Source: Bacteroidales bacterium
Lineage (GTDB): Bacteria > Bacteroidota > Bacteroidia > Bacteroidales > UBA7960
Assembly (NCBI GenBank): GCA_003553005.1
Contig: PUPG01000079.1
Coordinates: 1 to 11,287, forward strand
DNA: 11,287 bases
Direction of reading: 5' to 3'
Both the position numbers and the translations under genes were made by a program. The notes below the pieces were generated by a model. The model saw only the letters and a list, made by a program, of their open reading frames with translations. It searched no databases and was not told the DNA's origin. Below are positions 1 to 7,058 of the stretch, piece after piece. Within the stretch, counting starts at the first letter, position 1; every line of letters starts with the position of its first letter.

Positions 1-20
1 CCAGAAAAGTTATTAACAAT

Positions 21-50
21 GTGGTAAAAAGTGGGGAAAAGTGGTAATTT
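21..50 (+). promoter_or_regulatory. Putative MraZ operator: three tandem 10-bp direct repeats
   Basis: Three adjoining 10-mers begin at 21, 31 and 41: GTGGTAAAAA, GTGGGGAAAA and GTGGTAATTT. All share GTGG at the same phase, one helical turn apart. Known MraZ proteins bind tandem 10-bp-period repeats upstream of their own gene (TGGGN-type in Escherichia coli, AAAGTG-type in mollicutes). The second and third repeats here read AAAGTGG across their junctions, close to the mollicute form. The array ends 42 bp before the mraZ start, where it could cover the upstream promoter element. The repeats are seen directly; MraZ binding is inferred from family knowledge and position. Confidence 0.65.
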
Positions 51-56
51 TATTCA

Positions 57-64
57 TATATTTA
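57..64 (+). promoter_or_regulatory. Possible Bacteroidota -7 promoter element
   Basis: TATATTTA at 57-64 matches the Bacteroidota -7 consensus TAnnTTTG except at its last base. It lies 28 bp before the mraZ start in an AT-rich leader. No convincing -33 TTG/TTTG element sits at the right distance, because that place is filled by the GTGG repeats. The call is weak and rests mainly on position. Confidence 0.25.
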
Positions 65-92
65 CACTTTAAAACACAACACGTGGCGAATC

Positions 93-569
93 ATGCTGGG
101 AGAATTTGAATGTAAAATTGATGCCAAAGGGCGGTTTATGATGCCTTCCGGACTGCGAAAACAGCTTGGGCCGGAAGACCAGGAGCGCTTTGTCATCAAT
201 CGTGGGTTTGAAAAAAACCTCACCCTCTACCCCCAGAGTGAATGGTTAAAAATTTCGCGTGAAGTTAACGCATTGAATCTGTACAACAAAAAAAACCGGG
301 AGTTTGTAAGGTATTTTTTCAGGGGGGCCAGTGAAATGCGCCTGGATTCAACAGGCAGGCTGTTGCTCCCCAGGCAGCTGATCAGTTATGGCGGTATAGA
401 AAGGGAAATCGTGCTTTTTGCTTACGGAAACAGGATAGAGATATGGGCCAAGGACGCCTATGAGGCAATGATGGACAGTGAACCGGATGATTTTTCTTCC
501 CTGGCAGAGGAAGTAATGGGAAAAATTAACCAAGAACAACCAGGAGGCGATCATCATGACCTATCATAA
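93..569 (+). CDS. mraZ: MraZ, transcriptional regulator of the division/cell-wall cluster
   Basis: This is a DNA-binding protein of the SpoVT/AbrB-like double-fold family that forms ring oligomers and controls the dcw operon. At 158 aa it is near the usual 140-160 aa. The two family signature motifs DxxGR are both present: DAKGR at residues 10-14 and DSTGR at 85-89, each followed by a hydrophobic-Pro strand (FMMP, LLLP). The start at 93 gives the canonical MLGEFECKID N-terminus. It is the first gene of the operon and sits directly downstream of three 10-bp GTGG repeats that are its likely binding site, suggesting autorepression. Its last 14 bp overlap the start of rsmH. Identification is secure; regulation is inferred from homologues. 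Confidence 0.96.
   Translation: MLGEFECKIDAKGRFMMPSGLRKQLGPEDQERFVINRGFEKNLTLYPQSEWLKISREVNALNLYNKKNREFVRYFFRGASEMRLDSTGRLLLPRQLISYGGIEREIVLFAYGNRIEIWAKDAYEAMMDSEPDDFSSLAEEVMGKINQEQPGGDHHDLS
542..547 (+). promoter_or_regulatory. Strong Shine-Dalgarno sequence for rsmH
   Basis: AGGAGG lies 8 nt before the rsmH ATG, inside the last codons of mraZ. It supports the 556 start of rsmH. Bacteroidota rarely depend on Shine-Dalgarno pairing, and most other starts in this window lack an obvious one, so a perfect hexamer is notable but may partly reflect the mraZ codons (Pro-Gly-Gly). Confidence 0.55.
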
Positions 570-1464
570 CGCAGTGATGCCGGCCCAGGCATTGGATGCA
601 CTGGATGTGAAACCGGGTGGCACCTACGTAGATGCTACTTTCGGAGGAGGTGGCCATAGCCTGGCGATCCTGGAAAGGCTTGGAGACGGGAAACTGGTCG
701 CTTTTGACCAGGATGATGAGTCTGCAGCAAACGTTCCTGATGATCAACGGTTGCTGTTTTTGAATCATAACTTCAGGTACATGAAGAACCTGCTGAAGTA
801 TCATGCATCGATTCCCGTGGATGGTATCCTGGCAGACCTTGGCGTGTCGTCGCATCAGTTTGATGAAGCGGTACGGGGTTTTTCCATCCGCTTTGATGGT
901 CCGCTGGACATGCGCATGAACCGGCAAGCCGGAGCCACAGCAGCAGATATCATCAACACCTGTGACCAGGAAAAGCTGGCCGACGTATTCTATTATTTCG
1001 GGGAATTGCGGTCTGCAAGAAAGCTGGCCGGTGAAATCGTAAAACAGCGCGAAAAACTGGCCATCAAAACCACAGGAGACCTCATCGGTGCCATCAGGCA
1101 CCTGGCACCCAGGGGCAGGGAAAACAAATTCCTGGCCCAGGTATTCCAGGCCCTGCGCATTGAAGTGAACCAGGAGCTGGAATCCCTGAAAATCTTTCTC
1201 CGGCAAAGCCTGGATGTGCTGAAGCCCGGGGGAAGACTAGTGGTCATCTCCTATCACTCCCTGGAAGACAGGCTGGTGAAAAATTTCATGAAGACCGGCA
1301 ATTTTGAAGGAAAACTGGAGAAAGACTTTTATGGCAACCCACAAACACCATGGCAGCAGGTAAGCAAGGCAATTAAACCCGATGCTTCAGAGATCGGAGA
1401 AAACCAGCGAGCCAGAAGCGCGCGCCTGCGTGTAGCAGAAAAGATGGCAAATTATGGCAGCTAA
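556..1464 (+). CDS. rsmH: 16S rRNA (cytosine-1402-N4)-methyltransferase RsmH
   Basis: RsmH (MraW) uses S-adenosylmethionine to methylate N4 of C1402 in the decoding centre of 16S rRNA. The 302-aa length fits the family. Visible motifs are an N-terminal YHNAVM, the SAM-binding loop DATFGGGGHS (residues 26-35), FDQD (50-53), DLGVSSHQFD (94-103), RGFS...DGPLDMRM (108-121), ISYHSLEDR (231-239) and the C-terminal RARSARLR (285-292). The usual Pro in HxPV and in NPRARSA is replaced (NAV, NQRARSA), a mild variation. It overlaps mraZ by 14 bp and the next gene by 11 bp, indicating translational coupling. It has no direct role in wall synthesis but is a standard second gene of dcw clusters. Confidence 0.97.
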   Translation: MTYHNAVMPAQALDALDVKPGGTYVDATFGGGGHSLAILERLGDGKLVAFDQDDESAANVPDDQRLLFLNHNFRYMKNLLKYHASIPVDGILADLGVSSHQFDEAVRGFSIRFDGPLDMRMNRQAGATAADIINTCDQEKLADVFYYFGELRSARKLAGEIVKQREKLAIKTTGDLIGAIRHLAPRGRENKFLAQVFQALRIEVNQELESLKIFLRQSLDVLKPGGRLVVISYHSLEDRLVKNFMKTGNFEGKLEKDFYGNPQTPWQQVSKAIKPDASEIGENQRARSARLRVAEKMANYGS

Positions 1465-1861
1465 CCAGTATAAAACACAGAAACCTGAGGGGCATGCAGA
1501 ACCGTCCAGAATTGGTCGTTTCCTGGCTGGCCTGCTGGATGGCAGCCTCTTTTCAGGCAACGCCAATTTACATGCCATGCGGTTCATCCTGTTTTTGTTC
1601 GGGCTGGCCTTATTCCTGATATTTAACACCTATTACGCAGAACGCAAAACCAGGGAGGCAGAACAGTTGCGGCACGAAATGACTGAACTGAGAATACGCT
1701 ATATCCAGACCCGCTCTGATTACATGTTCCTGACACAACAATCTGAAATGGTGCGCAGACTCAGTGCCGAGGGATTTATTGAACCAGTGGAACCACCCAG
1801 GCAGATCATTCAACCCGAACGGCAAAGGGTCTGGGACCGGCTATTGGGCTGGGTTAATTAA
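1454..1861 (+). CDS. ftsL: FtsL-like divisome membrane protein (Bacteroidota type)
   Basis: A 135-aa single-span protein in the position where FtsL is found. It has a hydrophilic N-terminal tail (residues 1-40), one membrane helix at about 42-60 (MRFILFLFGLALFLIFNTYY), then a charged helix at about 62-105 rich in Glu, Arg, Leu and Gln that suits a coiled coil, and a Pro-rich end (EPVEPP). In other bacteria FtsL pairs with FtsB/DivIC and activates FtsWI at the septum. The sequence is poorly conserved, and the call rests on topology, size, gene order and resemblance to the Bacteroidota FtsL group. It overlaps rsmH by 11 bp and its stop is 21 bp before ftsI. Confidence 0.82.
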   Translation: MAANQYKTQKPEGHAEPSRIGRFLAGLLDGSLFSGNANLHAMRFILFLFGLALFLIFNTYYAERKTREAEQLRHEMTELRIRYIQTRSDYMFLTQQSEMVRRLSAEGFIEPVEPPRQIIQPERQRVWDRLLGWVN

Positions 1862-1882
1862 TGCAAGGCAGATCACTCCGGC

Positions 1883-4030
1883 ATGGGCCGGATACCATAC
1901 ACACCACGACCAAAACAAATAATGAAAGATCGCAGCGACATATTGCAAAGAATGCGCCTGGTCTATTTTCTGATGGGCTTTTTCGGGCTGTTCATCTTTG
2001 GCAAGGTGCTGTACATTCAGTTTGCAGAGGGCGACCAATGGCGGGAGAGAGCTCGCCGGACCAGCACCAGGTACGCCACAATAGAAGCTGTACGTGGAGA
2101 CATCTACGCGGATGATGGCAGGCTGCTCGCCACCAGCGTACCGGTATTTGACATCCGCATGGACCTGAGCAGCAGGGTAACATCCGACGATCTTTTCTAT
2201 GCAGAAGTGGATTCACTGGCACTCGAACTCTCGCGATTGTTCGGTGACCGTTCACCGGCACAATATCGTGCGGCACTTGTGCGGGCACGCCGGGAACAAA
2301 ACCGTTACTTTCTTGTCAAGCGCCAGGTCAGCTGGAGTGAGCTCCAGCAACTCCGGCAATTCCCATTGTTCCGCCTCGGACAATACGGTGGCGGATTGAT
2401 CGTTGAAAGTCACAGCAGAAGGGAAATGCCCTACAGGTCGTTGGCAGCCAGGACCATCGGCTACGAACGGGAAGGTGTTTACGTGGGTTTGGAGGGTGCT
2501 TTCCGAAACTACCTTGAGGGTGTCGAAGGCAAACGCCTGGAACGACGTGCCAGCGGGGGTGTCTGGATACCTGTAAGCCACCAGAATGAAATACAGCCGC
2601 AAAATGGCCAGGACCTGGTCACCACCATTAACGTGCAAATCCAGGACATCGCAGAAAAAGCACTGAAGAGACAGTTGTCGCGCTTCCGTGCTGAACATGG
2701 TACCGCCGTGGTCATGGAGGTTTCCACAGGCAAGATCAAGGCCATTTCCAACCTGAGCCGGAACGAACAAAGCGGCAGATATGAAGAAACCTACAACTTC
2801 GCCATAGGTCAAAGCACAGAACCAGGATCAACGTTTAAGCTGCCAGTGCTCATTGCTGCCATGGAGGATGGTGTCATCTCACCGCAGGACAGCGTAGATG
2901 CACTGGGAGGCCAGACAAGCTACTATGGAAGACGGATGCGCGACGTGGGTGACGAAGAACGGGGTGTCATCACCATGCAAAAAGCTTTTGAAGTATCATC
3001 CAATGTGGCAATATCGCAAATCATATACAATAATTACCGGGAACATCCGCAGCAGTTCATCGACCGGTTGCACCACATGCACCTGCATAAACCCCTGGGA
3101 CTGGAAATCAGCGGGGAAGGAAGTCCGGTGATCCGCAATGAAGGCGATCCGGGCTGGTCACGCCTGTCCCTTCCCTGGATGTCCATCGGGTACGAAGTAT
3201 CCCTTACACCATTGCAGACACTCTCATTTTATAATGCCATTGCCAATAATGGCCGCATGATGAAGCCCATGTTTGTGGAAGAGATCCGGCAGTCCGGGCG
3301 CACAATCAAGCGGTTTACACCAGAGCTGATCCTCCGCGCTGTGGCATCCGGACAATCCATTCAGTACGCACAGGAGATGCTGCGCGGGGTGGTGGAAAAT
3401 GGAACGGGCCAGAACATCAATACGCCCCACTATACAATTGCGGGCAAAACAGGAACAGCACAGGTGGCTTACTCCGGTCGTGGCTATCATACAGGACCAG
3501 GAGTTCAGTACCAGGCGAGTTTCGTAGGGTACTTCCCTGCCAATGAGCCTAAATACAGTTGCATCGTGCTGATCAACCGGCCCAGGGGCTACATTGTGAC
3601 AGGAAGCCAGGTCGCTGCTCCCGTTTTCCGCGAAATTGCAGATAAGATGTTCGCGGCACGGATGTTCATGCCGGATGTCGAAGCCCCGGCCACTGCTCCG
3701 GCAGTCGCTGCCCTTCCAAGGTTCCGCAACGCCTACCCAGAGGACATCGTCACCATATATCAAACCCTGGGTGCCCATATCATTGATGAGTCAAACACCC
3801 GTTGGGTAGAAGCAAGGGTCAGCCAGGACACGGTTAAGCTCAGCGACAGGGAATATATTGAAAACCTGGTCCCCAACGTAGAGGGCATGGGCATACGCGA
3901 TGCGATCTATACTCTTGAAAATGCCGGACTCCGGGTTTTGTTCAGGGGAAGGGGCACAGTAAACAGACAAAGTCCCAGGGCAGGAACAAGGGTAAGAGAA
4001 GGAAGTACGATAGAAATTGACCTGTCATGA
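1883..4030 (+). CDS. ftsI: FtsI-type class B penicillin-binding protein with PASTA domain
   Basis: This is the septal transpeptidase that cross-links peptidoglycan made by FtsW. It has a cytoplasmic stub, one membrane helix at about residues 26-46, and a periplasmic dimerisation/pedestal domain (about 60-240, with RGDIYADDGRLLA near 71-83). The transpeptidase domain carries all three active-site motifs: STFK (Ser316-Lys319, nucleophile Ser316), SSN (372-374) and KTG (522-524). A single PASTA domain occupies about 660-715. The 715-aa length fits Bacteroidota homologues. The start at 1883 is 21 bp after ftsL; an in-frame ATG at 1922 (residue 14) is a credible alternative that begins nearer the membrane helix. 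All catalytic residues are present, so it should be active. Confidence 0.95.
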   Translation: MGRIPYTPRPKQIMKDRSDILQRMRLVYFLMGFFGLFIFGKVLYIQFAEGDQWRERARRTSTRYATIEAVRGDIYADDGRLLATSVPVFDIRMDLSSRVTSDDLFYAEVDSLALELSRLFGDRSPAQYRAALVRARREQNRYFLVKRQVSWSELQQLRQFPLFRLGQYGGGLIVESHSRREMPYRSLAARTIGYEREGVYVGLEGAFRNYLEGVEGKRLERRASGGVWIPVSHQNEIQPQNGQDLVTTINVQIQDIAEKALKRQLSRFRAEHGTAVVMEVSTGKIKAISNLSRNEQSGRYEETYNFAIGQSTEPGSTFKLPVLIAAMEDGVISPQDSVDALGGQTSYYGRRMRDVGDEERGVITMQKAFEVSSNVAISQIIYNNYREHPQQFIDRLHHMHLHKPLGLEISGEGSPVIRNEGDPGWSRLSLPWMSIGYEVSLTPLQTLSFYNAIANNGRMMKPMFVEEIRQSGRTIKRFTPELILRAVASGQSIQYAQEMLRGVVENGTGQNINTPHYTIAGKTGTAQVAYSGRGYHTGPGVQYQASFVGYFPANEPKYSCIVLINRPRGYIVTGSQVAAPVFREIADKMFAARMFMPDVEAPATAPAVAALPRFRNAYPEDIVTIYQTLGAHIIDESNTRWVEARVSQDTVKLSDREYIENLVPNVEGMGIRDAIYTLENAGLRVLFRGRGTVNRQSPRAGTRVREGSTIEIDLS

Positions 4031-4158
4031 ACCATGCCATGGCTGGTAAACTGACATACATAGGAATGATCATCAGCAAATGGAGGAAAATGAGAAGAAG
4101 GCTATTGCCCCTGGCTGTTGAAAAGAAAGTGCAAGAGCCATACCTTTTAACCCATTGA
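4027..4158 (+). CDS. Possible 43-codon small ORF overlapping the ftsI stop
   Basis: An ATG at 4027 overlaps the ftsI TGA as ATGA, the classic arrangement for translational coupling, and an open frame of 43 codons runs to TGA at 4156-4158. The product would be strongly basic (nine Lys/Arg in the first 34 residues, including a KMRRR patch at 21-25) with a short hydrophobic stretch (YIGMII, 11-16). I recognise no family. It fills most of the gap between ftsI and murE, an unusually wide gap for this cluster. A short open frame here could be chance, so the call rests only on the overlap and on its filling the gap. Confidence 0.25.
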   Translation: MNHAMAGKLTYIGMIISKWRKMRRRLLPLAVEKKVQEPYLLTH

Positions 4159-4189
4159 CAAAATAATTCGTGCATAAAATCATAAAAGG

Positions 4190-5653
4190 ATGAAGCAAAC
4201 ACTGGCAGACATTTTATATAAAACAGCCATCAGGAAAGCCACCGGCGACCTGCAGCGGGAGGTTCAGACAGTCACAGATGACAGCCGCAAGGTCTCACCA
4301 GGGTCCTTGTTTATTGCTGTGAAAGGGCACACCGCGGATGGCCATCAGTATATCAAGCAGGCCATAGATCGGGGCGCAACTGCTGTGGTCTGCCAGGTAA
4401 TGCCCGATGCAACCAGCCCGGATGTCACCTATGTGGAAGTGAAAGACAGCCGCAAAGCACTGGGATGGATCGCTTCCAATTTTTACGGCCAACCCACTGA
4501 AAAACTCAAGGTAGTCGGCATAACCGGTACAAATGGCAAAACCACCGTGGCCTTTCTTTTGTATGAGGTCTTTACAAAATTAGGTCATCCCTGCGGACTG
4601 ATATCCACAATCGGCAACCGCATCAACAACAAGATGCTGGACACCCGCTATACCACACCGGATCCCGTTACACTCAACGGGCTCCTGCACGACATGGCAA
4701 CTGAAGGTTGCGAATATGTGTTCATGGAGGTCAGTTCGCATGCCCTGGATCAAATGAGAGTGGAAGGCATGCGGTTTGCCGGGGCCATTTTTACCAACAT
4801 CACACACGATCACCTCGACTACCACCATGGCTTTAAGGAATACCTGCAGGCAAAACAACGTCTTTTCCAGTCGCTCGACAAAAACGCTTTTGCACTCACC
4901 AACCTGGATGACAAAAATGGCATGATCATGATGCAAAACAGCAAGGTGAAACCGGCCACTTACAGTTTGAAGGCCATTGCAGACTTTAAAGGCAAGCTGC
5001 TGGAAAACACCTTTGCGGGCCTGCACCTGATGGTCGACAGCCACGATGTGTGGTGTAAGCTCACCGGGACATTTAATGCCTATAACATTTTGGCCGTCTA
5101 TGGAACGGGCCGCATCCTGGGAAAAGCGCCGGATGAACTCCTTGCTGCCATCTCAAGCTGCGAGGCACCAGAGGGCCGTTTCGATTACTTTGTGGGGAAA
5201 GACAACATCATTGGCATCATCGATTATGCGCACACGCCCGATGCCCTGCAGAATGTCATGGACAATATCCAGGACCTGCGCGGCAAGCATGAGAAACTGA
5301 TCACGGTGATAGGTTGTGGCGGAGACCGCGATAAAGCCAAACGTGCCCCCATGGCCACGATTGCTGCCGGGTATAGCGACCAGGTCATCTTCACCAGCGA
5401 CAATCCGCGTTTTGAAGATCCGGAAGCCATCATCCAGGACATGATCAAGGGCCTGGAACTGGACCCCGCAATGAAAAACAAATATGTGACCATCATCGAC
5501 AGGCAGGAAGCCATGAAAGTGGCCAGGGTGATGGCCAGAAACAACGATATCGTATTGGTGGCGGGTAAAGGCCACGAAAAATACCAGGAGATCAAGGGAG
5601 AACGTATCCCATTTGATGATAAAGCCATATTGCAGGAACTGTTAAACAAGTAA
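4190..5653 (+). CDS. murE: UDP-MurNAc-tripeptide synthetase MurE (meso-DAP-adding)
   Basis: MurE uses ATP in the cytoplasm to add the third amino acid to UDP-MurNAc-L-Ala-D-Glu. At 487 aa it is the usual size. The N-terminal UDP-binding domain covers about 1-105 (TDDSRKV, GSLFIAVKG). The ATPase domain has the P-loop GITGTNGKTT (110-119), TTPDP (155-159), EVSSHALDQ (180-188), THDHLDYH (205-212) and the carbamylated-Lys context QAKQRLF (K222). The C-terminal ligase domain has EGRFD (328-332), IDYAHTPDAL (344-353), GCGGDRDKAKR (375-385) and GKGHEKYQ (459-466). DNPR at 404-407 is the signature for meso-diaminopimelate rather than lysine. An A-rich stretch, not a spaced Shine-Dalgarno, precedes the ATG. 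Confidence 0.97.
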   Translation: MKQTLADILYKTAIRKATGDLQREVQTVTDDSRKVSPGSLFIAVKGHTADGHQYIKQAIDRGATAVVCQVMPDATSPDVTYVEVKDSRKALGWIASNFYGQPTEKLKVVGITGTNGKTTVAFLLYEVFTKLGHPCGLISTIGNRINNKMLDTRYTTPDPVTLNGLLHDMATEGCEYVFMEVSSHALDQMRVEGMRFAGAIFTNITHDHLDYHHGFKEYLQAKQRLFQSLDKNAFALTNLDDKNGMIMMQNSKVKPATYSLKAIADFKGKLLENTFAGLHLMVDSHDVWCKLTGTFNAYNILAVYGTGRILGKAPDELLAAISSCEAPEGRFDYFVGKDNIIGIIDYAHTPDALQNVMDNIQDLRGKHEKLITVIGCGGDRDKAKRAPMATIAAGYSDQVIFTSDNPRFEDPEAIIQDMIKGLELDPAMKNKYVTIIDRQEAMKVARVMARNNDIVLVAGKGHEKYQEIKGERIPFDDKAILQELLNK

Positions 5654-5656
5654 AAC

Positions 5657-6913
5657 ATGCTGTACCCGCTTATTGAATATCTGGACAAGATTTACGATAT
5701 TCCCGGAGCAGGGGTGTTTCAATACATCTCATTCAGGGCCGGGATGGCCGTGATCGTTTCGCTGATCGTCACGATGATCACCGGCCGGCGGATCATCAAC
5801 TTCCTGCAGAAAAAACAGGTTGGAGAAACGATCCGTGATCTTGGACTGGAAGGACAAACCAGCAAGGCGGGCACACCAACCATGGGCGGACTGATCATCA
5901 TCGCAGCCATTGTTATCCCTACCCTACTTTTTGCCAACCTGGACAACATTTACATCATCCTGATGCTCATTTCTACCGTCTGGCTTGGCGCCATTGGCTT
6001 CATCGACGATTATATCAAAGTATTCAGGAAAGATAAAAAAGGCTTGCATGGCCGGTTTAAGATCATCGGCCAGATCACCCTGGGCATCATTGTCGGGTCC
6101 ACACTCTACTTTCACGATGGCGTGGTGATCCGGGAAAAAACAGACTTCCCGGCAGAATACGCCACCACGGATGAACTGCTGGAACTGGATGGTTTGGTCA
6201 GACCGGATTCCCCATTTCCCCTCGAGTCTGAGAAATCAACCAAAACAACCATTCCGTTTTTTAAAGACAACGAGTTCGATTACTCCAGGCTGATCGCATT
6301 CATGGGTGAGGGTTACGAAAAATGGGCCTTCCTGGTGTTCATCCCCATAGTCATCCTCATTATCACCGCCGTGTCCAATGGAGCCAACATCACGGATGGC
6401 CTGGACGGGCTGGCTACCGGAACTTCGGCCATCATCGGGGTAACACTGGGGATCCTGGCTTATGTCAGCGGCAATGTCCTTTTTGCAGACTACCTGAACA
6501 TCATGTATATCCCCCATACGGGTGAGCTGGTGGTCTTTATCGCCGCCTTTGTGGGTGCCTGCATAGGATTCCTGTGGTATAACTCTTACCCGGCACAGGT
6601 CTTCATGGGAGATACAGGAAGCCTGTCACTGGGGGGCATCATTGCCGTCTTTGCCATCGTGATCAGAAAAGAATTGCTGATTCCCATTTTGTGCGGGATC
6701 TTTTTCATAGAAAGCCTTTCGGTAATCATACAGGTGACCTGGTTTAAGTTCACCAAACGGAGATTTGGTGAAGGCAGGAGGGTGTTCAAAATGGCACCGC
6801 TCCACCACCATTACCAGATGAAAGGACTCCACGAAGCGAAAATCGTACAACGCTTTTTCATCGTGGGAATCATGCTTGCCATCTTTTCAGTGATTACGCT
6901 GAAGTTGAGGTAG
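5657..6913 (+). CDS. mraY: Phospho-MurNAc-pentapeptide transferase MraY (lipid I synthase)
   Basis: MraY is a polytopic inner-membrane enzyme that transfers phospho-MurNAc-pentapeptide from UDP to undecaprenyl phosphate, making lipid I. Landmarks are GTPTMGG (72-78), the metal/catalytic pair FIDDYIKV (Asp117-Asp118), [10 protein letters not shown] (244-253), [12 protein letters not shown] (316-327) and the APLHHHYQ motif (380-387). Multiple hydrophobic helices run throughout. The 418-aa length exceeds the roughly 360 aa of proteobacterial MraY because of a polar insert at about residues 153-222, a known trait of Bacteroidota MraY. It starts 3 bp after the murE stop. Downstream, where murD should follow at once, there is instead a non-coding stretch of about 145 bp. 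Confidence 0.97.
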   Translation: MLYPLIEYLDKIYDIPGAGVFQYISFRAGMAVIVSLIVTMITGRRIINFLQKKQVGETIRDLGLEGQTSKAGTPTMGGLIIIAAIVIPTLLFANLDNIYIILMLISTVWLGAIGFIDDYIKVFRKDKKGLHGRFKIIGQITLGIIVGSTLYFHDGVVIREKTDFPAEYATTDELLELDGLVRPDSPFPLESEKSTKTTIPFFKDNEFDYSRLIAFMGEGYEKWAFLVFIPIVILIITAVSNGANITDGLDGLATGTSAIIGVTLGILAYVSGNVLFADYLNIMYIPHTGELVVFIAAFVGACIGFLWYNSYPAQVFMGDTGSLSLGGIIAVFAIVIRKELLIPILCGIFFIESLSVIIQVTWFKFTKRRFGEGRRVFKMAPLHHHYQMKGLHEAKIVQRFFIVGIMLAIFSVITLKLR

Positions 6914-7058
6914 CCTGGTTATTGTGTCAGGAAGTTAAAGAGTTATTTGGCTGAGGAATTTGGGGGTTAAAAGATGGATGGGGTGTGGATGGAATCAGTG
7001 AATGAATGCGAGACATAATAAATCATTACGGTTACAAAGAATAATAGAAGGATTGATT
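6914..7058 (+). other. Non-coding scar where the murD 5' part should be
   Basis: All three forward frames are broken by stops, and the longest open stretches are trivial. By hand count G+C is about 37%, clearly below the flanking genes. From 6929 to 7000 there are only two C residues, with long G and A runs, unlike any gene in the window. In a normal cluster the first two thirds of murD (about 870 bp) would begin here. No repeat, transposase or target-site duplication was seen to explain the loss. The only hint of old coding sequence is a six-codon stretch at 6915-6932 reading LVIVSG, reminiscent of a MurD N-terminus but too short to be evidence alone. Confidence 0.6.
7046..7052 (+). promoter_or_regulatory. 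Ribosome-binding site favouring the 7059 start
   Basis: AGAAGGA ends 6 nt before the ATG at 7059. The upstream in-frame ATG at 7002 has only a poor purine stretch, and the 19 codons between the two lie in AT-rich sequence with no MurD similarity. This favours 7059 as the start of the truncated murD frame, if it is translated at all. Confidence 0.4.

Noticed and set aside
10..18. TTATTAACA in the leader, resembling a DnaA box.
   Set aside because: It differs from TTATCCACA at two central positions and stands alone. Nothing else suggests an origin.
1861..2115. An 84-codon + strand frame whose ATG overlaps the ftsL stop as TAATG.
   Set aside because: It runs out of frame through the start of ftsI, and its product has no membrane helix or motif. 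ftsI starting at 1883 explains the region.
4155..4180. TTGACA followed by TAAAAT before murE, resembling a sigma-70 promoter.
   Set aside because: The spacing is only 14 bp, and Bacteroidota use a different -33/-7 signal (TTG and TAnnTTTG), for which no match is present here.
3942..4202. An 86-codon hydrophobic frame on the - strand across the ftsI end and the ftsI-murE gap.
   Set aside because: It overlaps the conserved PASTA coding region of ftsI in antisense. The hydrophobicity follows from complementing Lys/Arg-rich codons.
6113..6322. A polar insert in MraY that first looked like an inserted domain.
   Set aside because: A long loop at this place is a general trait of Bacteroidota MraY, and the catalytic motifs on both sides are intact.
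6974..7018. A 14-codon frame in the mraY-murD gap.
   Set aside because: It is too short, lies in the C-poor scar, has no coupling to a neighbour and resembles no known peptide.
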